Source of the DNA: Nostoc sp. GT001
GTDB lineage: Bacteria; Cyanobacteriota; Cyanobacteriia; Cyanobacteriales; Nostocaceae
Direction of reading: 5' to 3'
Assembly: GCF_030382115.1 (NCBI RefSeq)
Contig: NZ_JAUDRJ010000003.1
Span: 5,504,319-5,544,563, forward strand
DNA: 40,245 nucleotides
This document shows positions 18,276 to 28,090 of the stretch, piece after piece (within the stretch, counting starts at the first letter, position 1; each line of letters opens with the position of its first letter). The notes beneath the pieces are model-generated. The model saw nothing but the letters and a program-made list of their open reading frames with translations, made no database searches and was not told the origin of the DNA. The position numbers were made by a program, and so were the translations under genes.

Positions 18276-21200
18276 TTATTTCCTCTGCTGTCACTTCGTA
18301 AAGGTTATAGCAGCCAGAACTAATATAGGGCATAGAAGCCAAGTTATCTGCTGTCACATGGAGTTGATAAATAGCTCCAGGAAGATTATCGGCAACTTTC
18401 TGGAAACGGGCTTCGCTTTGCTGAAGATTCGCGTAAAGCCGAGCATTTTCTAAAGAAATTGCCGCTTGAGTACAAAGGAAATTCAATACTAAAATGCGAT
18501 CGCTGGTAAATACCCCACTCGTTAAATGATTTTCTAAGTATAAAATTCCTACTAAACGCCCCTGATTGAGTATCGGTAAACACAGCACACTCTGAGGTTG
18601 ATGCTGAATTAAATAATCATCAACTATCGGTAAAGTAGTTTTGAGATCGTCAATCACAACCACATTAGCTGTATTTTTCACATACTGAATCAGCGCAATC
18701 GGAACATTAGGATTATTTTCGAGCGGTTCTAATTTTAAGCTAGTGCTATCAAGGGTAGTAATTGCGCGTATTTGCCATTTCCCATCTTCAGGTAAAAGCA
18801 GGGCACATTTATCAGCACCAGCATTTTCGAGGATGATTTGGGTTAGTTGTTGTAAAAATTCATCGAGTTGAATTGTTGCAGAAAGAGTTTGCGACGCTCT
18901 GAGGATAGCGCTCAAGTCAAGTATGTTGTTGATGTTGCTACCGGAAGAAGTCGCGGTACTAGTAAATGAGTTGATTGGGTTAGCAATTGTTGCTAAGGCC
19001 TCTAACAGATTTACTGTTGGTACTGTCTGTTGCGAAATTGGATGCAGCAATTGTGGGTAACGTTTTTCTAAGTCATCTGTCTTGGCTTTGGCTCCCCAGC
19101 GGGCATAGCCAGAGTAAGCTGCCTGCATATAGGCTTGGGCGACTTTTTCTTTGCCCCAGTTCAGGTAGAATTTGGCAGCGAGTTCGTTAGCGAGAGCTTC
19201 ATCTTGGAGGAAGCCGTTTTCCTTGGCTTTAGTGATGGCGCGATCGTAAAAGTCCATTGCTAGGGCGCGTTCGCTAATAGCATACCGTTCGGCTTCCACC
19301 AAATCCCAACGGTGTTGATGGTTACAGGGAGCAAATGCTGCCCATCTTTGCATTTTCTCTTGATTCGCCTCGACTTGGGCGAGAATCTGTTGCTGTTCTG
19401 ACTCAGCTGCGGCTTTGTAAACTGCCAGATGAATCAAAGAATCGTAGAAAAAATACAGAGCAACACTAAATTGGGCGATACCAGCATCTAAGTATTGCTT
19501 CGCTTGGGCAGACTGTTGGGCAGCTTCTTGATACTGCCCAAACAAATACCAGAGAATCGTTTGATTAACTTGCCAATAAAATAATCCCGTTCGGTCTTGG
19601 GTTGCCTGATTCAGGGATAATCGTTGTTCTGCATGATAAATCGTTCCCGTTAAGCGATCGGGAGATTGGCTATGTCCTAGCAAGTTGAGTACAGCTTGAT
19701 AAGCAATCTCCAGATATTGCAGCGGCGATTCTTGCTTGAGTGAATAGATGCTTTGGCGATAGGCTGCCATTTCATTCGCCAACCCAGTTAATTCTCGCCC
19801 CGCAAAATAAGCATAGTGACAGTAAGCTTGGGCATTCAATGCTGTACTATCCAAATCTCCAGTTTCCAGTCCATTTTGGTAGCCCTCTTGCAGATGCACA
19901 AGTTGTTCGCGCAATGGGTCTTTCCAATGACGGATAAAGTAGTAGACGATAAAGTAGGTTCTGGATTTAAAGATTTTGGACTGCAACTGTTCCAGCAGGT
20001 TTAACGCCAATTGTCCAAACTCATAACCACCTTCCAGATTACCAAGCACACCACAGAGGATGATGCCGTAGTCGGCATAAGCATAGACAGAAATAGGACA
20101 AGTACCATATTTAATCGAAAATTCTACTTGTTTGAATATCAGTAGAGGCATTAAAGCTGGTCTTGCAAGATAGGCAGCCGGAATCATTCTGCTCATGATG
20201 CTCATAGCTGCCAAGCGGTGAGCATCTTTCATAGTGGATAAATTGAGCAAATCCAGAGAAGAACGTCCTTCCCATAACTCCATAGTTGCTTCACCTGCTC
20301 GTCCAATATCTGCCGCAGTTGATTGTTGAGGAAACTCAATATCCAACAGTTGCAACACCTGCAAGCCAATATTCAGCGTTTTCAATGGAAGACCTTGCGA
20401 TCTTCCTGCCATCATTCTGGTTACATATATGGGAATGCTGTCGAGCAAGGTCTTAGCGTGTTGCAACACAATTGTTACCCATTGTTCCATCTGCTCAAAA
20501 TCGGCGTTGAGATAGGTGGCTTCAGTTACCTCGATATACAGCGCCAGGGTCAAGTCATAGTGGCTTTCCCAGGAAGAATGGGATAGCAAACTAATTCCCA
20601 CGGTCAGATACTCGACGGCTACTGTGTATGTAGTTGCAGATTTTGCTCTCCGTCCTGCGCTCAGATTTAATTGTGCCAGTTCTTGCCGCTTTGAAGGTTC
20701 AGTGATTAAGGAACTACCTGCGTTTAAATGAGTGACAATTTCAAATAGTCGTTCTTCTCGTTCTAAATCTGAGGAATTGCGTAACAATAACATCCCAATT
20801 TTATAATGGGTGGCTTGCTTTTGGTCGTCTGGAATCAGCGAGTAGGCAGCTTGTTGAACGCGATCGTGTAAGAATTTGTATCCAGCATTTGGGGAAGTTT
20901 GTTGAGTAAATATTTGTTCTTCTTGCCCAACATAAAACTTATAAACTTCACTTTGGGGCAAAATTAAACCTTCTTGTAAACCATTCCATAAACAAGCTGC
21001 TGTTTCGGTTTCCGACTGTTCAGAAACGATCGCCAATGTTGCTAAATCAAACTGATTACCGATGCAAGCAGCTAACCTTAGAGTCTGTTGAGTTGATTCT
21101 GGCAGCCTCCGTAATTGAAATGCCATGAATTCCAAAACATTATCTGTCAGAGATTGCTGATTGATTTTTGCAATATCACATTGCCAGCAGCCTTCTGCAA

Positions 21201-22974
21201 AGTTAAAGATAATCAACCCATCTTGGTACAAAGCTTTAATAAACTGTGTTGCAAAAAATGGATTTCCCTGAGTTTTTTGAAACACTAATTGTGAAATGGG
21301 TAATGCTAATTCTTCTTTGCAACCTAATGTATCGCTTACTAACTGATTCAATTGTAATTGACTTAAAGGTTGCAGAGTCATCAAGTTAATAGTCGTGCCT
21401 ATTTTTCTTACCTCATCTAAAGTTGACATTAACGGATGGGCAGGTGATACTTCGTTATCTCTATAAGCACCAATTAGTAATAAATATCCAGAGTTTGACT
21501 CATTCATTAGTAATTGGAGCAATTTTAATGAAGCTAAATCTGCCCATTGCAAATCATCTAGAAAAATAACTAAGGGATGTTCTTTTGTAGTAAAAACTTG
21601 AATAAAGCTTTGCAATAATAAATTAAATCTATTTTGCGCCGCTTCTGCTGATAATTCTGGTGTCGGTGGTTGTTTACCGATAATTTTTTCTAATTCGGGA
21701 ATAACTTCAACGATTATCTGTCCATCGTCTCTTAATGTTGCCAGGATATTTTTTTTCCATTGTTGCAGTTGTTGATCGGTTTCTGTTAATAACTGCACTA
21801 TTAAATCACGCAAGGATTGCACAAAGGCAGATAAGGGAATATTCCGGTTAAACTGGTCAAATTTACCTTTGATCAAATAACCGCGTTGCCGAACGATTGG
21901 TTTATGAACTTCATTCACCACCGCAGTTTTACCAATGCCAGAAGAACCAGCAATTAACATGATTTCACGCTTTCCCAGAGAAACCCTCTCAAAAGCTTCT
22001 AAGAGTTGTTGGACGGCTGTTTCTCTCCCATATAATTTTTCTGGGATAATGAAGCGATGTCTACGACGGTCTACGCCTACGCAAATATCCCGTTGTCCAA
22101 TTTGGAAGTATTTAATCTGACCAGTTTCGTTCAGTTGACAGAGACAATTTTCTAAATCGTGTTTTAACCCTAAAGCATTTTGATAACGATCTTCAGCATT
22201 TTTCGCCATTAGTTTTATGACAATATCTGACAACACTTCCGAAATCTCTTCACTTTTAACTTCCCGGAGGGATGGTGGCTGTTTGGCAATATGACAATGC
22301 ACCAACTCCATTGAATCTTCTGACTCAAAGGGTAATTGTCCTGTGATTAGTTCAAAAAATGTCACACCCAAAGAATAAAAGTCACTGCGGTAGTCTATTC
22401 CCCGGTTCATGCGTCCAGTTTGTTCGGGAGATAAATAAGCCAAAGTTCCTTCTAAAACCTTGGGACTGATCGTAGTTTGGTTTTCTCTGGGAAGCAAAGA
22501 AGCAATGCTAAAATCGATGAGTTTTACTTGTTTGGTTTGCGGGTTAATCAGAATATTAGTCGGTTTGATATCTTTGTGAATTACCCGTTCTTGATGGAGT
22601 TCATGGAGAATATGACTAAGTTGCAGGGCGATTGTGAAAAATTCCACAAGTTCTAGTGATTGAGTTTTGGTATATTCTCTCAGAGAAATTCCCCCAAAAT
22701 CTTCCATTACTAAAGCATAACTATTGCGATATGCTTCTAGACTATAGGGACGAACAATACTAGGAATATTTAAATTTTTGGCAATGGTATATTGGTTCCG
22801 AAACTGCAACAGTTCGTTAAAAGTAGGGGATTCGACTTGCAGTATTTTAATGACAACAGGTTGTTCATCGACCAGTCGGATGGCTCGATAGACTATGGTT
22901 TTGGAACCTTGGTAGAGTGTTTCTATTAATTTATAGCCGCTTATGCTATAAACTTCATAAATTGCTGTTGTCAT
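18232..22974 (-). CDS. Ser/Thr kinase-AAA-GAF part of a frameshifted hybrid kinase
   Basis: The frame opens at a TTG (22995), but the ATG at 22974 has GAGAG suitably upstream, so I start there. Domains (numbered from that ATG): Ser/Thr kinase about 8-270 with K43, HKD 133-135 and DFS 154-156 in place of HRD and DFG, as is usual in cyanobacterial hybrid kinases; a STAND/AAA ATPase with P-loop GSSGIGKT 343-350 and Walker B FLDDLQWAD about 471-479; a long helical TPR-like region about 600-1320; GAF about 1350-1500; then half a PAS that ends in wrong-frame residues. Members of this architecture (HstK-like) sense unknown signals. Removing one A from AATAATT near 18277 fuses it cleanly to the histidine-kinase half. 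Confidence 0.88.
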   Translation of the reverse strand: MTTAIYEVYSISGYKLIETLYQGSKTIVYRAIRLVDEQPVVIKILQVESPTFNELLQFRNQYTIAKNLNIPSIVRPYSLEAYRNSYALVMEDFGGISLREYTKTQSLELVEFFTIALQLSHILHELHQERVIHKDIKPTNILINPQTKQVKLIDFSIASLLPRENQTTISPKVLEGTLAYLSPEQTGRMNRGIDYRSDFYSLGVTFFELITGQLPFESEDSMELVHCHIAKQPPSLREVKSEEISEVLSDIVIKLMAKNAEDRYQNALGLKHDLENCLCQLNETGQIKYFQIGQRDICVGVDRRRHRFIIPEKLYGRETAVQQLLEAFERVSLGKREIMLIAGSSGIGKTAVVNEVHKPIVRQRGYLIKGKFDQFNRNIPLSAFVQSLRDLIVQLLTETDQQLQQWKKNILATLRDDGQIIVEVIPELEKIIGKQPPTPELSAEAAQNRFNLLLQSFIQVFTTKEHPLVIFLDDLQWADLASLKLLQLLMNESNSGYLLLIGAYRDNEVSPAHPLMSTLDEVRKIGTTINLMTLQPLSQLQLNQLVSDTLGCKEELALPISQLVFQKTQGNPFFATQFIKALYQDGLIIFNFAEGCWQCDIAKINQQSLTDNVLEFMAFQLRRLPESTQQTLRLAACIGNQFDLATLAIVSEQSETETAACLWNGLQEGLILPQSEVYKFYVGQEEQIFTQQTSPNAGYKFLHDRVQQAAYSLIPDDQKQATHYKIGMLLLRNSSDLEREERLFEIVTHLNAGSSLITEPSKRQELAQLNLSAGRRAKSATTYTVAVEYLTVGISLLSHSSWESHYDLTLALYIEVTEATYLNADFEQMEQWVTIVLQHAKTLLDSIPIYVTRMMAGRSQGLPLKTLNIGLQVLQLLDIEFPQQSTAADIGRAGEATMELWEGRSSLDLLNLSTMKDAHRLAAMSIMSRMIPAAYLARPALMPLLIFKQVEFSIKYGTCPISVYAYADYGIILCGVLGNLEGGYEFGQLALNLLEQLQSKIFKSRTYFIVYYFIRHWKDPLREQLVHLQEGYQNGLETGDLDSTALNAQAYCHYAYFAGRELTGLANEMAAYRQSIYSLKQESPLQYLEIAYQAVLNLLGHSQSPDRLTGTIYHAEQRLSLNQATQDRTGLFYWQVNQTILWYLFGQYQEAAQQSAQAKQYLDAGIAQFSVALYFFYDSLIHLAVYKAAAESEQQQILAQVEANQEKMQRWAAFAPCNHQHRWDLVEAERYAISERALAMDFYDRAITKAKENGFLQDEALANELAAKFYLNWGKEKVAQAYMQAAYSGYARWGAKAKTDDLEKRYPQLLHPISQQTVPTVNLLEALATIANPINSFTSTATSSGSNINNILDLSAILRASQTLSATIQLDEFLQQLTQIILENAGADKCALLLPEDGKWQIRAITTLDSTSLKLEPLENNPNVPIALIQYVKNTANVVVIDDLKTTLPIVDDYLIQHQPQSVLCLPILNQGRLVGILYLENHLTSGVFTSDRILVLNFLCTQAAISLENARLYANLQQSEARFQKVADNLPGAIYQLHVTADNLASMPYISSGCYNLYEVTAEEIIVKQRKPSFSRTSR

Positions 22975-23480
22975 GGTTATGCTCTCAATAATCAAGACTG
23001 CTGACCAAAAGTTAAACTTTTAGCAGCACATATATCGTTATTGTTCCCAAAATCAGGGTTTGTTTTTCAAGGATATGATAATAAGCTGATGTGCAAATAC
23101 TCTTACGCAAAGACACGGAGATGCTATTTGAATGACGATTAGCTGACTAAAAATTTTATTAATTCATCACCTATTAGGCATTTCTAGAAATTAATTATTA
23201 TCCATAAGCCTTGTAGAGACGTAGCAGTGTTACATCTTTATATTCTCTTTGCATTTCTTTGCGTTTAAAAAAGCTACGAATTTATGCAAAACTGTACTTA
23301 GTGTTCAAAAAAGAATTGAAACCTTTGCCTGAAAGTGAATCAGCACTCCTGAACTGATTCGCTATTTGACAAATGGTTCACCCGATTGGGTGAATGCGAT
23401 CGCAGCATCCAGAACTACTCTGAAAGTAGAGCCACTTTTTTGCTGTTAGTGATTTCGCCGACAGCTAAAAAACTTTTACA
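22975..23480. other. Divergent spacer between two kinase genes
   Basis: About 500 bp without a credible gene. A TTGTAGAGACG repeat fragment lies near 23211. Promoters for both kinases should lie here, but I see no distinct operator or riboswitch. Confidence 0.4.
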
Positions 23481-26120
23481 ATGGCTATGATTGCCTTGAA
23501 TATTATGCCAATTGCTTATATATCAAAGGGTCTAAGAGTGGATGAAATTGTAAAATCACGGCATAAACCAGATTTTCTACCAGAGAAGATCCCTCTGTTG
23601 GAAACAATGGCTGCCAATTTACCGGGGATGATTTTCCAAATTCTGCAACGGCAGGATGGTTCTGTATTTATCCCTTATATTAGTTCTGGTTGTAAATATT
23701 TGTATGAATTAGAACCTGAAGCTGTACAGGCAGACTTTCAGGTGTTATGTAAGCTGATTCATCCACAAGATATACAAGCTTTTACAGAATCTATTACTGT
23801 TTGTCGCACTACCCTTACACCTTGGGATTGGGAAGGTCGGATTATTACGCCTAGTGGCAAACTTAAGTGGATTCAAGGTACTTCGCAACCAGAATTACAA
23901 GAAGATGGTGATTTTCTTTGGCATGGCTTGATTATGGATATTACAGACCGAAAACAAGCCGAAGAAAAATTGCAAGAAAGTGAGGCACGATATAAAGCAA
24001 TTTTGGATGCGATCCCCGATTTGATGTTTCGCATCAGCCGTGATGGCGAGTATCTAGATTTGAAAAGTGAAGGAGCAAATATCACTCTTTCGAGAGAAGA
24101 AATAGTTGGAAAAAATTTGGAAGAGTTATTGCCGAGTGATGTTGCAGCCATTAGCCAAGTAGCGATCGCTAAAACTTTAGATTCTGGAATTTTGCAAACT
24201 TGTGAATATCAACTACCAACATCTTTGGGAGTCAGAGATTATGAGGCGCGATTGGTAGTTAGTGGTACAGATGAAGTACTAGCAATTGTCCGAGACATCA
24301 CAGATCGCAAACAAGGAGAAGTCGCCTTACAAAATCTTGCCCAAAAATTTGCTAAAGCTTTTAGTTGCAGCCCCGATTCAATTACCATTAGCACGCTGCA
24401 AGAAGGACGCTTTATCGAAGTTAATGACAGTTTTGTGAATCTTTCAGGTTATGGGCGAGATGAGGCAATTGGTAAAACTTCCTTTGAGTTAAATCTTTGG
24501 GTAAACGATCGCGATCGCCTAAACTTAGTGCAAGAGCTGCAAAGCACGGGAGTTGCTCGTAACTTAGAAATTGATTTTCGGCAAAAATCTGGCGAGATAA
24601 TTACAACGCTGCTGTCAGCCGAAGTCATTGATTTAAATGGTATTCCTGCCATTTTAGCAGTGCATCACGACATTACAGAACGCAAACAGGTAGAAGCACA
24701 ATTACGCTTTTGTGCCCAACGCGATCGCTTGTTGGCAGAAACCCTAGTAAGAATTCGATCTTCGCTTAAATTAGAGGAAATTCTGCAAACCACCGTGACG
24801 GAAGTCAGGCAATTTCTGCAAGCAGATCGAGTTTTCATTGGTTTAAATAATGCTAATTTAGGAGTCAAAACTCTTGCCGAATCAGTAGATCCTAAATATC
24901 CATCAGTCTCAGGTTGGTCTACTAAAGATGAAGCTTATCTACAAGAATTAAGAAACTTATTAAAAGATAATCGTGTGCGTGTCGTTGAAGACGTAACGCA
25001 AATATCAGTATCTCCCAAAGTAAAAGCACACTGTCAAAAATTCCAAACTAAGGCTAGCTTGGCTGTACCAATTATGCTAGGTGACGAATTATTTGGGGCG
25101 TTAATTGCCAATCAATGCTCAGGGCCACGTCATTGGCAGCCAATAGAAATTGATTTGTTACAGCAGATGTCAGAACAGCTAGCGATCGCGATTCAACAAA
25201 GCCAGATATGCCAAAAGCTAGCAGAACTCAACACTAATTTAGAATACCAAGTAGAAGAACGGACAGCACAGTTGCAGCAGAAAATGCAAGAAGTTGAAAA
25301 ATTGCATCGCGTCAAAGATGTTGTTTTGCACACAGTTGCCCACGATTTACGGACTTCCGTGATGGGTAACTTGATGGTGTTAAAGAATTTGTTAAATCAG
25401 GGGCAGGGGAGCAGGGGAGCAGGGGAGCAGGGGAGCAGGGGAGTAATTACAGCAAGTCTTTCCCCTCTGCTCCCCATCCCCTCTGCCCCTCTGCCTCTTT
25501 CCCATATCCCAAGTGCCCAATCTTCAATTCCAATATCTCGCTCAATTATCGAGCGGATGATTCAGGGCAACGATCGCCAACTGACGATGATTAACTCATT
25601 GCTAGAAATTAATTCTTGTGAAAAACAGGGTCTTGAGATCAAACTCGAACCTGTGCAATTTAGTACCATACTGGGAGGCACATTCGCCGAGTTGGAACCC
25701 ATACTGACACAAAATCAAGCGACTCTGAAGAACTTGGTTCCCGCAGACTTACCGTTAGTAATGGCAGATGGGACTCGATTGCAGAAAGTTTTGGTAAATT
25801 TAATCGCACATAGCTTGCACAATAATCCACCAGGATTAAATTTTACCCTGAGTGCCACCGTTGAAAGGGGAATGATTCGCACTCAGATTCAAGATGACGG
25901 TGTGATAATGAGTAAAGTAGAGTGCGATCGCCTCTTCGATCTCCATGTCCGCGATCCTCAAGATTGCTGCTCTACAAGCATTGGCTTAAAAATGTATCTT
26001 TGTCGAAAAGTTATTAAGGCGCATGGCGGCGAAATCGGTGTGATGAGTAACCGCAAGCGTGGATTAACTTTCTGGTTTACATTACCTCTCTTCACTTCAT
26101 CCGCAACAAATCGCCCATAA
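23481..26120 (+). CDS. PAS-PAS-PAS-GAF histidine-kinase-like protein, probably a pseudokinase
   Basis: 879 aa, soluble. PAS1 about 45-160, PAS2 about 168-280, PAS3 about 283-403, GAF about 410-575, coiled coil 575-612, HisKA-like helix with H621 (VAHDLRTS), then a HATPase fold. The catalytic boxes are damaged compared with the neighbouring paralogue (26708-28090): the N-box asparagine is histidine (H777 in NLIAHSL versus NLIVNAL), G1 reads DDGVIM instead of DNGVGI, and G2 reads SIGLKMYL instead of SLGLGLYL. A stretch of about 37-40 residues (about 641-680) made from AGGGGAGC-type repeats interrupts the HisKA helical hairpin in frame. ATP binding is therefore unlikely. The GAF lacks the canonical bilin cysteine. 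The start could be one of several ATGs. Confidence 0.85.
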   Translation: MAMIALNIMPIAYISKGLRVDEIVKSRHKPDFLPEKIPLLETMAANLPGMIFQILQRQDGSVFIPYISSGCKYLYELEPEAVQADFQVLCKLIHPQDIQAFTESITVCRTTLTPWDWEGRIITPSGKLKWIQGTSQPELQEDGDFLWHGLIMDITDRKQAEEKLQESEARYKAILDAIPDLMFRISRDGEYLDLKSEGANITLSREEIVGKNLEELLPSDVAAISQVAIAKTLDSGILQTCEYQLPTSLGVRDYEARLVVSGTDEVLAIVRDITDRKQGEVALQNLAQKFAKAFSCSPDSITISTLQEGRFIEVNDSFVNLSGYGRDEAIGKTSFELNLWVNDRDRLNLVQELQSTGVARNLEIDFRQKSGEIITTLLSAEVIDLNGIPAILAVHHDITERKQVEAQLRFCAQRDRLLAETLVRIRSSLKLEEILQTTVTEVRQFLQADRVFIGLNNANLGVKTLAESVDPKYPSVSGWSTKDEAYLQELRNLLKDNRVRVVEDVTQISVSPKVKAHCQKFQTKASLAVPIMLGDELFGALIANQCSGPRHWQPIEIDLLQQMSEQLAIAIQQSQICQKLAELNTNLEYQVEERTAQLQQKMQEVEKLHRVKDVVLHTVAHDLRTSVMGNLMVLKNLLNQGQGSRGAGEQGSRGVITASLSPLLPIPSAPLPLSHIPSAQSSIPISRSIIERMIQGNDRQLTMINSLLEINSCEKQGLEIKLEPVQFSTILGGTFAELEPILTQNQATLKNLVPADLPLVMADGTRLQKVLVNLIAHSLHNNPPGLNFTLSATVERGMIRTQIQDDGVIMSKVECDRLFDLHVRDPQDCCSTSIGLKMYLCRKVIKAHGGEIGVMSNRKRGLTFWFTLPLFTSSATNRP
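25399..25510. repeat. AGGGGAGC tandem repeat with inverted C-rich partner, inside a coding region
   Basis: Four AGGGGAGC-type units (about 25405-25443) are followed by a C/T-rich complement (about 25461-25500), giving a potential hairpin. Such sequence is normally intergenic in Nostocales; here it is in frame within the kinase and absent from its neighbouring paralogue. Confidence 0.7.
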
Positions 26121-26161
26121 ATCACCAAAAAATGAGAGGGTGTTATTTATGGCAATATAAA

Positions 26162-26281
26162 ACCTCTTGCAAAAGTGCTTTTTGCACTCTTGTGGGAAAA
26201 GGGTAAAGGTTAAAGGGGAAGGGTTAAATACAAAACCTTTACCCTTTGCCCCTTCCCCTTTTCCCGACTTCTGCAAGAAGT
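26162..26281. repeat. Palindromic intergenic repeat between two kinase genes
   Basis: About 120 bp. The ends ACCTCTTGCAAAAG (26162-26175) and CTTCTGCAAGAAGT (26268-26281) pair at 12 of 14 positions. The inside is purine-rich GGGAAAAGGGTAAAGG on the left and its pyrimidine-rich complement on the right, so the whole can fold back on itself. It fills most of the gap between two same-strand kinase genes. Confidence 0.6.
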
Positions 26282-26310
26282 CTATTAAGTAAGGGAAACA
26301 CCCTCAAGGT

Positions 26311-26751
26311 ATGGGCAAAGTTGCTCGGATGCTAATGGCTACTCCATTTACAACAGTGCAAAGCTGGTGGAGAAAAACCTTTTCTGCACCAACAACAGAT
26401 GAAATCACTAGTCTTTACAGAGCTTGGCGTAACCGTTTTTTGTGGCAGAGATTACGTTTATGGTTATGGCTGGCGCTGATCTGTCTGTTGTCTTTTACTT
26501 TGCGAGATATTTACGGACTGTTTTTTCCTTTTGCAGAGTTGCAGCAATTACCAGAAGTACTTAGAACTCAGCGCTTGGTAATTAATGTTGCAATGCTTGC
26601 GAGTATAATTATTTGCTTTGCTTTACATAAAACTAAATTAGGTCGTCATCGTCCAGATTTATTATTTTTGGGATCTTCTTGGGCAATTAGTTTAGCGTCG
26701 CAGTTGTTTGCAACCATCAGAGGTTTTGCACTACCCGATACCATCGGCTGA
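26311..26751 (+). CDS. Membrane histidine kinase, N-terminal part before a frameshift
   Basis: 146 aa containing three predicted membrane helices (about LRLWLWLALICLLSF, LVINVAMLASIIICF and LLFLGSSWAISLASQLF). The frame ends at TGA just after GFALPDTIG. Removing one G from ATCGGCTGAG (about 26744-26747) gives GFALPDTI-AESLLFLSQ and joins this to the downstream frame, which continues with further membrane helices. So this is the 5' part of one gene of about 592 codons rather than a separate protein. Confidence 0.75.
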   Translation: MGKVARMLMATPFTTVQSWWRKTFSAPTTDEITSLYRAWRNRFLWQRLRLWLWLALICLLSFTLRDIYGLFFPFAELQQLPEVLRTQRLVINVAMLASIIICFALHKTKLGRHRPDLLFLGSSWAISLASQLFATIRGFALPDTIG

Positions 26752-28090
26752 GTCGCTGCTGTTCTTGAGCCAAGCTGTGTTGATGCCCGTCTGCTGGATT
26801 CTTCACTTGCTGACTCAAGTGAGTGTGCTGATTTACTATTTTGGTGTGAATACGGCACTTGGGCTAAAAACATCAATCCCCGAACATCCAGGAATATATA
26901 ATGTCACATTCATTTTATACATTTTCTGGTTTTGTACTATATGTGACATCGGTGTTTATCTGTACGATCGCCTGCAACGTTCTGAATTTTTCGCCCGTCA
27001 AGAACTAGAATCTGCCTACCAAAAACTCAAGGTTGCCGAGGCTAAATATCGCAGCATTTTTGAAAACGCCGTTGAAGGGATTTTTCAAAGCAGTCCCAAT
27101 GGACGTTACATTACGGCAAATCCTGCTTTAGCGAGGATTTATGGTTACTCCTTAGCGCAGGAGGTGACAGCAAATTTCACTGATATTGAACAATTGTACG
27201 TTGACCCGAACCGCCGCACAGAATTTGTACGCCTGATGGAAAAGTACGGCAGCGTTTCGGAGTTCGAGTCCCAAATTTATCGCCAAGACGGGAGTATTGT
27301 CTGGATTTCCGAAAAAGCCTACGCAGTCCGTGACGAACAGGGAAAACTGCTTTACTACGAAGGTTTGATTGAAGACATTACCCAGCGCAAGCAAACTGAA
27401 GAAGAACTACGAGTATTTTTCCATGCAGTTTCCCACGACTTACGCAACCCAGTTCTGGGTACTGTAATGGTGTTGAAAAATTTGCTGGCCCGTTCAGAGG
27501 AAAATATTTCGATTTCCCGCTCAATTTTAGAGCGGATGATTCAAAGTAGCGATCGCCAACTGAACTTAATTAATTCGTTGATGGAAACTCATATCAGCGA
27601 GGTGCAAGGTGTAGTTTTACAACGCCAACCCGTACAATTACTGGCAGTCGTCGAAGCTGCGATCGCAGATTTGGAGCCATTATTAGCACAAAATAAAGCC
27701 AAGCTCACAAATTTGGTATCCGCAGATTTGCCATTAGTGAATGCAGATCCCACGCAACTATGGCGAGTTTTTTCTAACTTAATCGTCAACGCCCTCAAAC
27801 ATAATCCCCCAGAACTGCTTTTAACAATCAATGCTACCCGTCAGGATGACATGATTTATTGTACTGTTACTGATAATGGCGTAGGAATTAGTCAACAACA
27901 AAGCGATCGGCTTTTTGACCTTTACTTTCGGGGTACAAGTCTCGGCAATTCTGTAAGTTTGGGATTAGGTTTGTATCTATGTAAGCAAATTATCCATGCT
28001 CACGGCGGCGAAATTGGCGTAAACAGTGCATTGGATGCAGGTGCAACATTTTGGTTTACATTACCTATTAGTAGCCCATTCACAGGATAA
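26708..28090 (+). CDS. Membrane histidine kinase, PAS-HisKA-HATPase part after the frameshift
   Basis: 460 codons in the +1 frame. From about residue 14 it encodes two or three more membrane helices (SLLFLSQAVLMPVCWILHLL; NVTFILYIFWFCTICDIGVYL), a short coiled coil, one PAS (about 112-230, ending EDITQRK), HisKA with H243 in VSHDLRNP, and a complete HATPase (N-box NLIVNALKH, DNGVGI, SLGLGLYLCK). All kinase boxes are intact, unlike its upstream paralogue, with which it shares the HisKA-HATPase region (for example SISRSILERMIQ versus PISRSIIERMIQ). It lies about 190 bp after that gene on the same strand. The TTG opening this frame is not a believable start. Confidence 0.85.
   Translation: MQPSEVLHYPIPSAESLLFLSQAVLMPVCWILHLLTQVSVLIYYFGVNTALGLKTSIPEHPGIYNVTFILYIFWFCTICDIGVYLYDRLQRSEFFARQELESAYQKLKVAEAKYRSIFENAVEGIFQSSPNGRYITANPALARIYGYSLAQEVTANFTDIEQLYVDPNRRTEFVRLMEKYGSVSEFESQIYRQDGSIVWISEKAYAVRDEQGKLLYYEGLIEDITQRKQTEEELRVFFHAVSHDLRNPVLGTVMVLKNLLARSEENISISRSILERMIQSSDRQLNLINSLMETHISEVQGVVLQRQPVQLLAVVEAAIADLEPLLAQNKAKLTNLVSADLPLVNADPTQLWRVFSNLIVNALKHNPPELLLTINATRQDDMIYCTVTDNGVGISQQQSDRLFDLYFRGTSLGNSVSLGLGLYLCKQIIHAHGGEIGVNSALDAGATFWFTLPISSPFTG

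Noticed and set aside
24690..25200. GAF of the 879-aa kinase as a bilin-binding cyanobacteriochrome
   Set aside because: Its cysteine (C518) is not at the canonical position, which is occupied by lysine (K513).
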